From positions 1 to 19,854 of the forward strand of contig JAEDOO010000022.1 of the NCBI GenBank assembly GCA_016301965.1: a stretch of 19,854 nt of DNA. The letters run 5' to 3'. The notes under the pieces were generated by a model. It saw only the letters and a program-made list of their open reading frames with translations. It searched no databases and was not told the origin of the DNA. Shown here one piece after another: positions 1-8,032 of this stretch. Position numbers and translations under genes: made by a program. The DNA comes from Lachnospiraceae bacterium (GTDB taxonomy: Bacteria > Bacillota > Clostridia > Lachnospirales > Lachnospiraceae). Within the stretch, counting starts at the first letter, position 1. Every line of letters begins with the position of its first letter.

Positions 1-867
1 TTACCGGATCTGCCTCGGCGTCACCCCGTATTTTTTCTTAAACATCCGGTTAAAATAAGATAGATTATCAAAACCGCTTTTCTGGGCAATCTCCAGCACA
101 CTGTCTGACGTCGCCCCCAGCATCCGGTGGGCCATAGTCAGGCGGTAATCGTTGAGATAACGCACAAAGCTGGTTTTCATGTGTATCTTGAAAAACTTCA
201 TAAAATGGGACTCGCTGTAGTGACAAAGCTCTGCCATCTGCGCTACGGTAATCGGCTCCCGATAATGCTCCTGCACGTAACGGACAATAAATTTGAGCTT
301 CTCCAAGGTTTTTTCCTGGATACCGCTCATTCTCTCCGACTGAAGATGAGAAGACAGCAGAAACATCAGCTGAAAAAGTCCGCCCTTGACCGCCAGCTGA
401 TACCCCTGCGGTCTATTGTCACAAAGTCTGTCCATCTGTTTTATCGTGGCCGAAAACTGGTCATAATAAGAAAGGCCGGGATGGATATGCTGTTCCACGG
501 GGAATTTCCCCGCAAACAGCGGTTCCAGAAACTGTCGGGAACAAAGGTCCTCCGAACCGGACAGAAGCATCTCCGGGCGAAACAGAATATTTTCATATTC
601 CATCTTTTCCCCGCATAGTTCTTCAATAGAATGCAGATGTCCCGGAAGCACTGCGACGATGCTGCCCGCCTCCACCACGTATCGATTAAAATCCACATGC
701 ACCACACCGCTGCCCTTCTGGATCACGATGAACTCCATCTCCTCGTGCCAATGGTGAGGTACACAGGGAAAATCCAGCGGAATACTGCACAGATAAGTAT
801 TGTAGGGAAAAGCACTGTCGGTGTGCACTTTGTTTTCTCTGTATTTTTGAAATTCCGTAAGATCCAT
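1..867 (-). CDS. AraC-family transcriptional regulator with cupin sensor domain
   Basis: This 288-residue protein has the usual two-part AraC layout. The N-terminal half (about residues 15-130) is a cupin-like sensor with an HHWHEEMEF motif of the sugar-responsive type. The C-terminal ~100 residues hold two helix-turn-helix units: ITVAQMAELCHYSESHF, then a second one ending in the family signature FDNLSYFNRMFKKKYG and VTPRQIR. The length is normal for the family. An AAGGAGG ribosome binding site lies just before the ATG. The gene diverges from glgP, and the stop codon occupies the first bases of the window, so its downstream partners cannot be seen. Regulators of this build often control sugar or polysaccharide use, and glycogen phosphorylase next door fits that loosely, but a direct link is inference. 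The ligand and targets are unknown. Confidence 0.93.
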   Translation of the reverse strand: MDLTEFQKYRENKVHTDSAFPYNTYLCSIPLDFPCVPHHWHEEMEFIVIQKGSGVVHVDFNRYVVEAGSIVAVLPGHLHSIEELCGEKMEYENILFRPEMLLSGSEDLCSRQFLEPLFAGKFPVEQHIHPGLSYYDQFSATIKQMDRLCDNRPQGYQLAVKGGLFQLMFLLSSHLQSERMSGIQEKTLEKLKFIVRYVQEHYREPITVAQMAELCHYSESHFMKFFKIHMKTSFVRYLNDYRLTMAHRMLGATSDSVLEIAQKSGFDNLSYFNRMFKKKYGVTPRQIR

Positions 868-903
868 AAGGCCTCCTTACTGCTTTTGTCCTGTAATGAT
901 AGT

Positions 904-933
904 ATTGTACAATAATTGCGTGGTATTCTGCAA
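904..933 (-). promoter_or_regulatory. Candidate promoter of the AraC-type regulator
   Basis: Read on the minus strand, TTGCAG (928-933) and TACAAT (904-909) are separated by 18 bp and lie about 40 bp upstream of the regulator's ATG. Both hexamers are one or two bases from consensus. On the plus strand a TATAAT at 955-960 is a plausible -10 for glgP, but no good -35 accompanies it. Confidence 0.45.
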
Positions 934-1024
934 GAAAATGTGATTTTTTGATCGTATAATTCAAGCATGAAAAGGGAACAAGGAAACCAGTTTACATCAT
1001 AGATTTTTGAAAAGGAGAACTGTT

Positions 1025-3280
1025 ATGACTATGGAAAAGAAACTTTCACAGCTGTTAAATAAACCGATCTACGACTGCACCGATCTGGAGCTTTACAATG
1101 CTCTTTTACAAATCGTACAGGACATGGCAAGAGAAAAAGAGACCGAAGATGGCAAAAAGAAAATCTATTATATTTCCGCCGAATTTCTGATCGGCAAGCT
1201 TTTATCCAACAATATGATCAATCTGGGCATCTACGATGAAGTCAAAGAACTGCTGGCCAAAAACGGTAAAGATCTCTGCCACATCGAGGAGCTGGAGCAG
1301 GAACCCTCCCTGGGAAACGGCGGTCTTGGACGACTGGCAGCCTGCTTTCTGGATTCCATCGCCACGCTGGGTTACACCGGCGCCGGTATCGGCCTGAACT
1401 ATCACCTCGGACTGTTCAAGCAGGAATTTGACCAGAGGCTGCAGAAAGAGACAAAGAATCCCTGGATTGCAGAAAAGAGCTGGCTGACAAAAACAGACGT
1501 AACGTATCCTGTAAAGTTCAAGGATTTCACTTTGCAGGCCCGCATGTACGAAATTGCTGTAACCGGCTACCACAACCGCACCAACAAACTGCACCTGTTT
1601 GATGTAGATACCGTGGACGAAAACATTGTAGGCGATGGTATCAGCTTTGACAAAAACGACATTGCCCACAATCTGACTTTGTTCCTGTACCCGGATGACA
1701 GCGACGAAGAAGGCAGAAAGCTGCGTATCTATCAGCAATACTTCATGGTCAGCGCAGCAGCCCAGATGATACTGGATGAATGTATTGCCAAAGGCAGCAA
1801 CCTTTACGATCTCAACGAGTACGCTGTGATCCAGATCAACGATACGCACCCCACCATGGTTATTCCGGAGCTGATCCGTCTGCTTGTTCTTAAGGGTCTT
1901 TCCGTGGATGACTCCATCGAGGTAGTGAAAAAGACCTGTGCCTACACCAACCACACTATTCTGGCAGAGGCACTGGAAAAATGGCCGGTACATTATCTGA
2001 AAGAAGTCGTACCGCAGCTGATGCCGATCATCGAAATTCTGGATGATAAGGTACGCAGACAATACGCTGACGAGAGTGTAGCCATCATTGACCGCTACGA
2101 TGTGGTACACATGGCTCATATCGATATTCACTACGGCTTCAGCGTTAACGGTGTAGCTGCGCTGCATACAGATATTCTGAAAAACTCTGAGCTGAACAAT
2201 TTCTACCGTCTGTATCCGGAGAAATTCAATAACAAGACCAACGGTATCACCTTCCGCCGCTGGCTTCTGCACTGCAATCCTGAACTTACACAGGCGATCA
2301 CGGGATGGATCGGCAATGGATTTAAAAAGGATGCCATGGAGCTTGAGCGCCTGATGGAATCCTTAGATAAGGAAGAAGTTCTTACCCGCCTGCTGCAGAT
2401 CAAACAGGACAACAAACATGCGGTTGCCGAATATCTGAAAGAGACCCAGGGACTTACCCTGAATGAAAACTCTATCTTCGATATCCAGGTAAAACGTCTG
2501 CATGAGTACAAACGCCAGCAGATGAATGCCCTGTATGTGATCTATAAATATCTCGAAATCAAGAAAGGTAATCTGCCGGAAACACCTATTACCGTGATCT
2601 TTGGTGCCAAGGCCGCTCCGGCTTACACCATCGCCAAGGATATCATCCATCTGATCCTGTGTCTGCAGGAGATCGTTAACAACGATCCGGAGGTCAGCCC
2701 GTACCTCAACGTGGTCATGGTAGAAAACTATAACGTCACACTGGCAGAAAAGCTGATCCCTGCCTGCGATATTTCTGAGCAGATCTCTCTGGCATCCAAG
2801 GAAGCCAGCGGTACCGGAAACATGAAATTCATGCTGAACGGTGCGGTAACTCTGGGTACAGAGGACGGTGCCAACGTAGAGATCCATGAGCTGGTGGGCG
2901 ATGACAATATCTACATCTTCGGTGCTTCCAGCAACGAGGTTATTGATCATTACACCAACGAAGATTATATTGCCCGCGACTACTACGAAAACGATCCGGT
3001 GATCCACGAAATCGTAGACTTCATCACCGGTCCCGAGATGCTGGCTGTAGGCTGTGATGTGAACCTGTATCGCCTGAAAAATGAGCTTGTCAACAAAGAC
3101 TGGTTTATGACCTTCCTGGATTTCAAGGATTATACCGCTAAGAAGGAACAGGCTTTCGCAGATTACACCGACCGTATGGCCTGGGCAAAGAAAATGCTGG
3201 TCAATATCAGCAAGGCCGGATATTTCTCCTCTGACAGAACTATCGAGGAATATAACAGAGTTGTCTGGAAGCTAAACTAA
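1025..3280 (+). CDS. glgP: Glycogen/maltodextrin phosphorylase (GT35)
   Basis: This enzyme uses phosphate to release glucose-1-phosphate from the non-reducing ends of alpha-1,4-glucans, with pyridoxal phosphate as cofactor. The N-terminal half carries EPSLGNGGLGRLAACFLDS, a hallmark of the family. The PLP site EASGTGNMKFMLNGAVTLG is intact, with Lys601 as the Schiff-base lysine, followed by GTEDGANVEI. The product is 751 residues, somewhat shorter than the ~800 of the enterobacterial enzymes but typical of the compact clostridial form. I chose the ATG at 1025 because AAAGGAG (1011-1017) sits 7 bp upstream; an in-frame TTG at 1007 overlaps that site and is unlikely. No other glg genes are adjacent. 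It ends at a terminator at 3318 and so looks monocistronic. Catalytic assignment is firm; glycogen versus maltodextrin preference is not decided. Confidence 0.97.
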   Translation: MTMEKKLSQLLNKPIYDCTDLELYNALLQIVQDMAREKETEDGKKKIYYISAEFLIGKLLSNNMINLGIYDEVKELLAKNGKDLCHIEELEQEPSLGNGGLGRLAACFLDSIATLGYTGAGIGLNYHLGLFKQEFDQRLQKETKNPWIAEKSWLTKTDVTYPVKFKDFTLQARMYEIAVTGYHNRTNKLHLFDVDTVDENIVGDGISFDKNDIAHNLTLFLYPDDSDEEGRKLRIYQQYFMVSAAAQMILDECIAKGSNLYDLNEYAVIQINDTHPTMVIPELIRLLVLKGLSVDDSIEVVKKTCAYTNHTILAEALEKWPVHYLKEVVPQLMPIIEILDDKVRRQYADESVAIIDRYDVVHMAHIDIHYGFSVNGVAALHTDILKNSELNNFYRLYPEKFNNKTNGITFRRWLLHCNPELTQAITGWIGNGFKKDAMELERLMESLDKEEVLTRLLQIKQDNKHAVAEYLKETQGLTLNENSIFDIQVKRLHEYKRQQMNALYVIYKYLEIKKGNLPETPITVIFGAKAAPAYTIAKDIIHLILCLQEIVNNDPEVSPYLNVVMVENYNVTLAEKLIPACDISEQISLASKEASGTGNMKFMLNGAVTLGTEDGANVEIHELVGDDNIYIFGASSNEVIDHYTNEDYIARDYYENDPVIHEIVDFITGPEMLAVGCDVNLYRLKNELVNKDWFMTFLDFKDYTAKKEQAFADYTDRMAWAKKMLVNISKAGYFSSDRTIEEYNRVVWKLN

Positions 3281-3317
3281 TCATTGGGGACGGAGTTTTC
3301 TGGCTCTCATAAGCAAG

Positions 3318-3359
3318 AAACAGCAGTCAGATCATGGCTATGATCCGGCTGCTGTTTTT
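3318..3359 (+). terminator. Intrinsic terminator of glgP
   Basis: AAACAGCAG pairs with CTGCTGTTT, and GATCAT/ATGATC extends the stem after a small mismatch, with a short GGCT loop and a run of five T. It begins 38 bp after the glgP stop and precedes the convergent symporter gene. Confidence 0.85.
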
Positions 3360-3407
3360 GGATATACCCAACCAAGCAAGCAAAACATCTGTTTACGTAA
3401 TGGTTAT

Positions 3408-4988
3408 TTACATAATATCGCTCTTCAATGTCTCCTCATCCAGCAGGTTCATCTGTGCACTCACTTCAATCAGGAGATTCTCCACGCAGAACATGTTGAT
3501 TGCGGTTGCAAAGAAATCAAGCAGGATACTGACGGCCGCTGCCACAGCGATGGCCTCTCCGGGAATTCCAAGCTGGGTGAACAATACACTGAGTGCCACT
3601 AGTGTTCCTCCCACCACTGAAGGTGTGGCGGATGCAAGAACAAAGCTTCCGATAAAGGCAAGAATCAGCCAGAACGGGCTCGTTGCGATGCCGTAGCTCT
3701 GGGCAAGACTTAAGGAAATGCCCATATACATAGCAACATGACCGGGCGAGATGATCATCGTTCCCATGGGAAGACCAAAGTTCACAAGCTTCCTGTCAAT
3801 ACCCAGCCTTTTTGTACAGACCTCCACATTGGTGGCGAAAGCTGCTGAGGAAGAAGCTGTGGTCAGACAAATCAAAAACACCGGCATCACCTTCTTGATC
3901 AGGAGGAGCGCGGAAACCTTTCTGCGCAGGACGGTAAATACCAGCAGAATCGGAAACAGCAGCGCAGTTACCAGCATGATCACAAGGATAGAACGATAGA
4001 ATTGGAGAACAACCGCAAAGCTGTCTCCCAGAATCATATCCAGAATTACACCGAATACCAGAAAATGCAGCAGCGAAGTAATTCCCTCCGCAATGATATT
4101 AATCATATAGGTCAGCTGGGTGAGAAGGGTCGAGATATGGGAAACCTTGCTTCCCAGCATCAGTATGGCCACGCCGCCCATCACTGCCACAATAATAATC
4201 TGTATCAGATTGCCCTCCGTAAAGGGAGTAAACAGATTATCCGGTATCAGATCCAGCAGCAGGCCCAGCAGTCCGGAAAGCTCAAATCTTCCGCCATTTC
4301 CAAACCGCAATCCGAAAAAGGGCAACATGAGAAAAAGATGCAGAACCCCCATCAAGATGGAGACCACAAAGAAGAAACTCAGCAGCTTTTTCCCGATTTT
4401 TCCCAGAGTTTCCATGTTGCCCATTTCAGTGATGGCCCCCAAAACGGTCAGGAATATCAAAGGTCCCGACACAGCTGTTAATAGACCCATGAAGGTATCT
4501 GTAATGGGTGCAACAAAATTGGAAGAAATCGCAAGCCGGGTCTCAGCAGGAAGAAGCTGGCAGATTCCCCCCAGCACAAGTGCAGCTACAATCCCAAAGA
4601 TCAGCTTAACCGTCTGTGAAAACGGTTCCTTTTGCGGCATGAATACGATAATATTTTTCCCGTTTCGATGCTGCCAGATAGGATATGCCCCCATAGTCGA
4701 CACTAGTCCGGGCAGAATATTGCCGGATTCCGCATCATTCTCAAAGGGATCAACGGCTTCTCCCACAACCGAAAGCTCGATTCGCAGTCGTTGAAAACGC
4801 TTAACGCATTTCAGTTCAAACACGGCCTGTTCACCAAACCGTTTTGCATACTTCAGCAAGATTTCCTCCAGAGTCAGACGAAAACACAGATTGCTTTTGC
4901 TGTCTACCTTATATTTTTGCATAAAATCGCTGACATCCTGACTGGCTTTGTCAATACTTACATTATCAAAGGTATATTGGTTCATCAT
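3408..4988 (-). CDS. Cation:dicarboxylate/amino-acid symporter (DAACS/SDF family) with N-terminal RsbW-like ATPase-type domain
   Basis: Residues ~122-510 form a multi-pass membrane domain of the glutamate/dicarboxylate:cation symporter family. It has the serine-rich loop ASSSAAFATN (378-387) and a late helix with the conserved Asp (491) and Asn (498) pattern. The usual NMDGT cation-binding motif is missing: after FGLPMGT (404-410) the sequence reads MIISPGH, so coupling or substrate may differ. Residues 1-120 are extra. Their order, LTLEEILLKYA (38-48), VVGEAVDPFE (74-83), then GLVSTMG and RNGKNIIVF, follows the N-box, G1 and G2 regions of RsbW/SpoIIAB-type ATPases, but the key Asn and Asp are absent, so ATP binding is doubtful. 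Total length is 526 against ~400-430 for plain family members. The start has only a weak ribosome binding site, but a stop codon directly upstream rules out a longer product. A candidate -10 (TATAAT, 5092-5097) lies about 100 bp upstream. The substrate is unknown. Confidence 0.85.
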   Translation of the reverse strand: MMNQYTFDNVSIDKASQDVSDFMQKYKVDSKSNLCFRLTLEEILLKYAKRFGEQAVFELKCVKRFQRLRIELSVVGEAVDPFENDAESGNILPGLVSTMGAYPIWQHRNGKNIIVFMPQKEPFSQTVKLIFGIVAALVLGGICQLLPAETRLAISSNFVAPITDTFMGLLTAVSGPLIFLTVLGAITEMGNMETLGKIGKKLLSFFFVVSILMGVLHLFLMLPFFGLRFGNGGRFELSGLLGLLLDLIPDNLFTPFTEGNLIQIIIVAVMGGVAILMLGSKVSHISTLLTQLTYMINIIAEGITSLLHFLVFGVILDMILGDSFAVVLQFYRSILVIMLVTALLFPILLVFTVLRRKVSALLLIKKVMPVFLICLTTASSSAAFATNVEVCTKRLGIDRKLVNFGLPMGTMIISPGHVAMYMGISLSLAQSYGIATSPFWLILAFIGSFVLASATPSVVGGTLVALSVLFTQLGIPGEAIAVAAAVSILLDFFATAINMFCVENLLIEVSAQMNLLDEETLKSDIM

Positions 4989-5276
4989 TCATCGTCATTC
5001 TGCTAATTCAGCCTGAAAAATCAGATATTCTTTCCCTTTCTTTAGTTCTCCACTTACCGCACGCTATCTTTTTTCACACGGTATCGCATACATTATACTG
5101 CAGCTCGAAAGAAAATAATACTGTTTTTTGGACTGTTTTCAATATCTGTTTGAGCCCTTCCGGTCTGTCCATTCGTCAACTCAGCAGACTCACTGGTATT
5201 TCGAGAACTACAATCAACTCTGCCATAAAATAAACCATTAGGGAGATAAAAACCATTATTCTCCGTCCCAAATATA

Positions 5277-5304
5277 TTGACAAACTGCTCATACTGTATA
5301 TAAT
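5277..5304 (+). promoter_or_regulatory. Consensus promoter of the GntR/ABC operon
   Basis: TTGACA (5277-5282) and TATAAT (5299-5304) are both perfect matches to the housekeeping consensus, with a 16-bp spacer. The predicted start of transcription near 5311 lies inside the palindrome described next, about 45 bp before the first gene. Confidence 0.85.
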
Positions 5305-5328
5305 AATATATATACAGTATGAGCAGTT
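5283..5328. promoter_or_regulatory. 20-bp-arm palindrome, probable autoregulatory GntR operator
   Basis: The arms 5283-5302 and 5309-5328 are exact reverse complements around a 6-bp centre. The left arm begins AACTGCTCATACTG and the right arm ends CAGTATGAGCAGTT. The palindrome begins right after the -35, covers the spacer and the -10, and runs past the likely start site. YtrA-subfamily GntR proteins are known to bind long AT-centred palindromes over their own promoters, so repression by the adjacent gene product is the natural reading. A cruciform or a 5' RNA hairpin is also possible. Confidence 0.8.
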
Positions 5329-5356
5329 GTTTTGTGCACACAAAAAGGAGAATCTC

Positions 5357-5752
5357 TTGAAAATCATTATTACCCCACAATCTGAACTTCCGATATATGC
5401 GCAGATCGAAGATCAGATCAAAGAACAGATACTAAACGGAGAACTGAAGGAAGGCTGTGTACTTCCGTCGATCCGTAAGCTGGCCAAGGAAACCGGAGTC
5501 AGCGTGATCACTACCACCAGAGCTTACAGTGACCTGGAAAAGCAGGGATTTATCGCCTCCGTTCAGGGCAAAGGCACCGTTGTCCTGCCTCAGGACAATG
5601 CCTTTTTACGGGAACAGTATCTCAAACGGATCGAGGACAGCCTGTCCTCGGCAATTATTGCAGCGCAGACCATCAACATGCCCCAGAAAGAGCTGATCTC
5701 TCTGCTCGAAACGCTGTGGCAATTGGATACTACAGGAAAGGATATGTTATGA
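5357..5752 (+). CDS. GntR-family transcriptional repressor, YtrA subfamily
   Basis: This 131-residue protein has the short YtrA layout: a winged helix-turn-helix (about residues 10-75, with PIYAQIEDQIKEQILNGEL and PSIRKLAKETGVS) and a small C-terminal dimerisation tail, with no large effector domain. It starts at a TTG (5357) placed 6 bp after AAGGAG (5345-5350). An in-frame TTG at 5327 would lie in the operator palindrome and lacks a binding site. The stop overlaps the start of the next gene by four bases (ATGA), so the two are translationally coupled. It most likely represses its own operon through the palindrome upstream. In Bacillus the related ytr operon responds to cell-wall antibiotics; the inducer here is unknown. 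Confidence 0.92.
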   Translation: MKIIITPQSELPIYAQIEDQIKEQILNGELKEGCVLPSIRKLAKETGVSVITTTRAYSDLEKQGFIASVQGKGTVVLPQDNAFLREQYLKRIEDSLSSAIIAAQTINMPQKELISLLETLWQLDTTGKDML

Positions 5753-6603
5753 ATCTTATAGAAGTAAACCATCTTTCAAAGTCTTACGACGGTTTCCAGT
5801 TACAGGACATCAGTTTTTCCCTGCCTGCTGGATTTATTATGGGCTATGTGGGCCAGAACGGCGCAGGAAAAACCACCACATTAAATGCGATGATGCATCT
5901 GATCGTTCCCGACAGCGGCGATGCATCCATCGACGGTGTTACCTATGCCAAAGACCCCCTCCGCTACCGGGACAGCATCGGCTATATCGGGGATGCTTCT
6001 TTTTTCCCCGCGGACTTCACCGCCATGGATATCGAAAACATCCTGCGGAATTTCTATCCAAGCTTCCGCAGAGATACCTACCGGGAATTTCTGAAGAAAT
6101 GGAATCTTTCACCTAAGAAGAAGATCAAAGATTTCTCCCGTGGCATGAAAGTGAAGCTGATGTTTGCAGCAGTACTAAGCCGGGATACCAAAGTATTGAT
6201 CCTTGACGAGGCCACCAACGGGCTGGATCCCATGATGAGAAAAGACGTTCTCGATCTTTTACAGGAATATATCTGTGACGGCAGCCGCAGCATTATTTTT
6301 TCCACCCATATTATGGAAGACCTTCAGGATATCGCCGATTATATCTTCTTTATTGACAACGGAGAAAAAATTTTCTTTGAACCGAAAGATGAACTGGCTG
6401 AAAAATTCCTGTTGGTCAAAGGGGGTCCCGAGGATCTGACGGATGAGCTGAAAGCCCATCTGTCTGGTATTGAAAAGCATGCCTATGGCTTCACCGCTCT
6501 TTTCTCCACGGACAGCGATTATATTCTCCCTGCCGCGCTGACCACAGAGCGTCCCACCATCGATCAGATCATCATACATCAGATTCAGGAAAGGAGACAT
6601 TGA
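5749..6603 (+). CDS. ABC transporter ATP-binding protein
   Basis: This is a 284-residue nucleotide-binding subunit. All motifs are intact: Walker A GQNGAGKT (residues 35-42), a signature reading FSRGMKVKL (129-137), Walker B with LILDEATNGLDP (Asp153, Glu154), and the H-loop STHI (His187). The signature departs from the usual LSGGQ in the manner of YtrB/EcsA-type exporters. The residues after ~215 form a small C-terminal extension of the kind seen in ABC-2 ATPases. I chose the ATG at 5749, which overlaps the GntR stop; the in-frame ATG at 5716 lies inside the upstream gene. It pairs with the permease that starts one base after its stop. The cargo is not evident. Confidence 0.94.
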   Translation: MNLIEVNHLSKSYDGFQLQDISFSLPAGFIMGYVGQNGAGKTTTLNAMMHLIVPDSGDASIDGVTYAKDPLRYRDSIGYIGDASFFPADFTAMDIENILRNFYPSFRRDTYREFLKKWNLSPKKKIKDFSRGMKVKLMFAAVLSRDTKVLILDEATNGLDPMMRKDVLDLLQEYICDGSRSIIFSTHIMEDLQDIADYIFFIDNGEKIFFEPKDELAEKFLLVKGGPEDLTDELKAHLSGIEKHAYGFTALFSTDSDYILPAALTTERPTIDQIIIHQIQERRH

Positions 6604-6604
6604 T

Positions 6605-7267
6605 ATGACTCGCATTTTTAACTTTGCAAAAATAGATTTTCTGAGGATCCGAAGCTTCAAATGGATCGCTCTGTTTCCGCTGCTGGTCGTCATCATCTTC
6701 CTGACACAGCCGGATACTTCTCCTCTGTACATCCTGTGTTACTGCATATTTGCCGGTATTATTTTTTCCACCCTGCCCTGCTCCATGGAGTCTGCCACAG
6801 AGGTAGGATTTTTGCAGATGCTTCCCACGCTCCCAGGCGAACAGCAAAAAGGACATTTTCTGTTTGGTTTTCTGTTTACGCTGTTGGCTTTTCTTTCCGG
6901 TCTGGCCAGTATTCTAGTCTGTCACCTTCTGCGGCCATCTTTTCAGATGTTCTCCACTGGTGAGTGGAATCTGCTCGACCTTTACCTGATCATTTTGGGT
7001 GTGTCTCTTGTATTTGTTGGTATCCAGACCTTCGTACTCTCCATTCTTCGGTTCAAGAGCGCTCAGGCCATGGCGATCCTGCGCATGGTGCCGGCTTTCA
7101 TTTTCCTCTTCGGCATGTCCGGCCTGTTTGGCGAAGACGGGATCACGACGGATGGCAGTATTCAGATGCTTAGCCGGATCAACGGCATCATGGTCCTGGT
7201 GATCTGCCTGGTGATTTACCTCATCCTAGCCCAGGCTGCAGCCGTCATAGTAGTTAGAAAGCACTGA
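6605..7267 (+). CDS. ABC-2 type transporter permease (small, six-helix)
   Basis: The 220-residue protein is mostly hydrophobic with about six membrane helices. It opens with a short charged cytoplasmic stretch (MTRIFNFAKIDFLRIRSF) followed by paired helices, as in the ABC2_membrane_5 type of permease found next to YtrA-type regulators. The conserved-looking turn MESATEVGFLQMLPTLP between helices 2 and 3 probably contacts the ATPase. The gene starts one base after the ATPase stop, and GAAAGGAGA just upstream is its ribosome binding site. It completes the operon GntR-ATPase-permease. Export of a peptide or a role in envelope stress is likely by analogy, but the substrate cannot be read from the sequence. 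Confidence 0.88.
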   Translation: MTRIFNFAKIDFLRIRSFKWIALFPLLVVIIFLTQPDTSPLYILCYCIFAGIIFSTLPCSMESATEVGFLQMLPTLPGEQQKGHFLFGFLFTLLAFLSGLASILVCHLLRPSFQMFSTGEWNLLDLYLIILGVSLVFVGIQTFVLSILRFKSAQAMAILRMVPAFIFLFGMSGLFGEDGITTDGSIQMLSRINGIMVLVICLVIYLILAQAAAVIVVRKH

Positions 7268-7286
7268 TTCCTGTATGTTCCGTAAT

Positions 7287-7323
7287 AAAGGATAGCCCAA
7301 AGATTTTGTTTTGACTATCCTTC
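7287..7323. other. Weak hairpin after the permease gene
   Basis: AAGGATAG and CTATCCTT pair across a 19-base loop that ends in a T-rich stretch. It lies about 20 bp past the permease stop. With no strong T-run after it, terminator function is uncertain. Confidence 0.35.
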
Positions 7324-7338
7324 CAACTTTTATTTTTC

Positions 7339-7368
7339 ATTGCCGCCAACTGTATGGTTGGCGGCAAT
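7339..7368. terminator. Strong 12-bp hairpin, probable bidirectional terminator
   Basis: ATTGCCGCCAAC (7339-7350) pairs perfectly with GTTGGCGGCAAT (7357-7368) across a 6-base loop. On the minus strand it is followed by an A-interrupted T-tract; on the plus strand by TATTTG. It is the first stable structure after the GntR/ABC operon and probably ends it. Confidence 0.65.
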
Positions 7369-7400
7369 TATTTGAACCTCTTTCATTTTTTCCATCTATA

Positions 7401-7990
7401 ACACCCAATGGACAGCCTTCTGACTGGATTTTTCGGACTTTTTTGCACAATTTCCGCCTATTACATCCGACTGTAAGCTTCGCAACTGGACCTTTCGGAT
7501 TTTTTACTCTTTTTCTTTACAAGAACATCCAATAACAAGCTCCATGGCTGGCTGTTTCGGACTTTTTTTGCTTTTTCTTCCCGGAACATCCAATATCAAG
7601 CTTCGTAACTGACCCTTTCGGACTTTTTACGTTTTTTCTTTACAAGAACATCCAATAACAAGCTCCATGGCTGGCTGTTTCGGACTTTTTTTGCTTTTTC
7701 TTCCCGGAACATCCAATAATAAACACCGTGGCTGGTCTTTTCGGACTTTTTTTGCTTTTTCTTTACCAGAACATCCAGTAACAAGCTCCATGGCTGGCCG
7801 TTTCGGACTTTTTTTGCTTTTTCTTTACCAAAACATCCAGTAACATGCTCCGTGACTGGCCGTTTCGGACTTTCTACGCTTTTTCTTTACCAAAACATCC
7901 AATAACATGCTCCGTGACTGGCCGTTTCGGACTTTTACGCTTTTTCTTTACCAGAACACCCTCTGGTCAACTATGTGACTATCTGTCCTG
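7401..7990. repeat. 61-62 bp tandem repeat array, about nine units plus a decayed edge
   Basis: Units start at 7401, 7463, 7525, 7586, 7648, 7709, 7771, 7833 and 7895, and a degenerate tenth starts at 7956. Each begins ACATCCAATAACA or close, has CTGGC-TTTCGGACTTTT in the middle, and ends in a T-rich tail such as GCTTTTTCTTTACCAGA. The units at 7525 and 7648 are identical over all 61 bp, and the identity extends outward to an 86-bp block (7510-7595 and 7633-7718). The left part therefore has a 123-bp higher-order period. Units 7771-7955 form a second, more uniform group. The outermost units are the most diverged. The unit length is not a multiple of three, so the array is not a normal coding repeat. 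Its function is unknown. Confidence 0.9.
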
Positions 7991-8032
7991 GCACATATAC
8001 CACCCCATTACTCTAACACCTGCCAAAAAACA

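Noticed and set aside
1202..2272. Long (356-codon) open frame antisense to glgP
   Set aside because: It lies wholly within the well-conserved glgP frame, has no ribosome binding site, and its translation has no recognisable domain; it follows from codon usage on the other strand.
5261..5269. Transposon ends flanking the symporter (inverted GGGACGGAG at 3287 and 5261)
   Set aside because: Only 9 bp match, there are no target duplications or transposase, and such a match can occur by chance over 2 kb.
5093..5380. Minus-strand frame across the operator and promoter of the GntR operon
   Set aside because: It overlaps the palindrome and consensus promoter, has no ribosome binding site, and shows no recognisable protein features.
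7596..7784. Small minus-strand frame across the 62-bp repeats (Lys- and Trp-containing repeats)
   Set aside because: The unit length of 61-62 bp shifts the frame from unit to unit, there is no ribosome binding site, and the frame simply reflects a stop-poor T-rich repeat.
7401..7990. CRISPR array
   Set aside because: The repeats are contiguous 61-62 bp units without unique spacers, and no cas gene is nearby.
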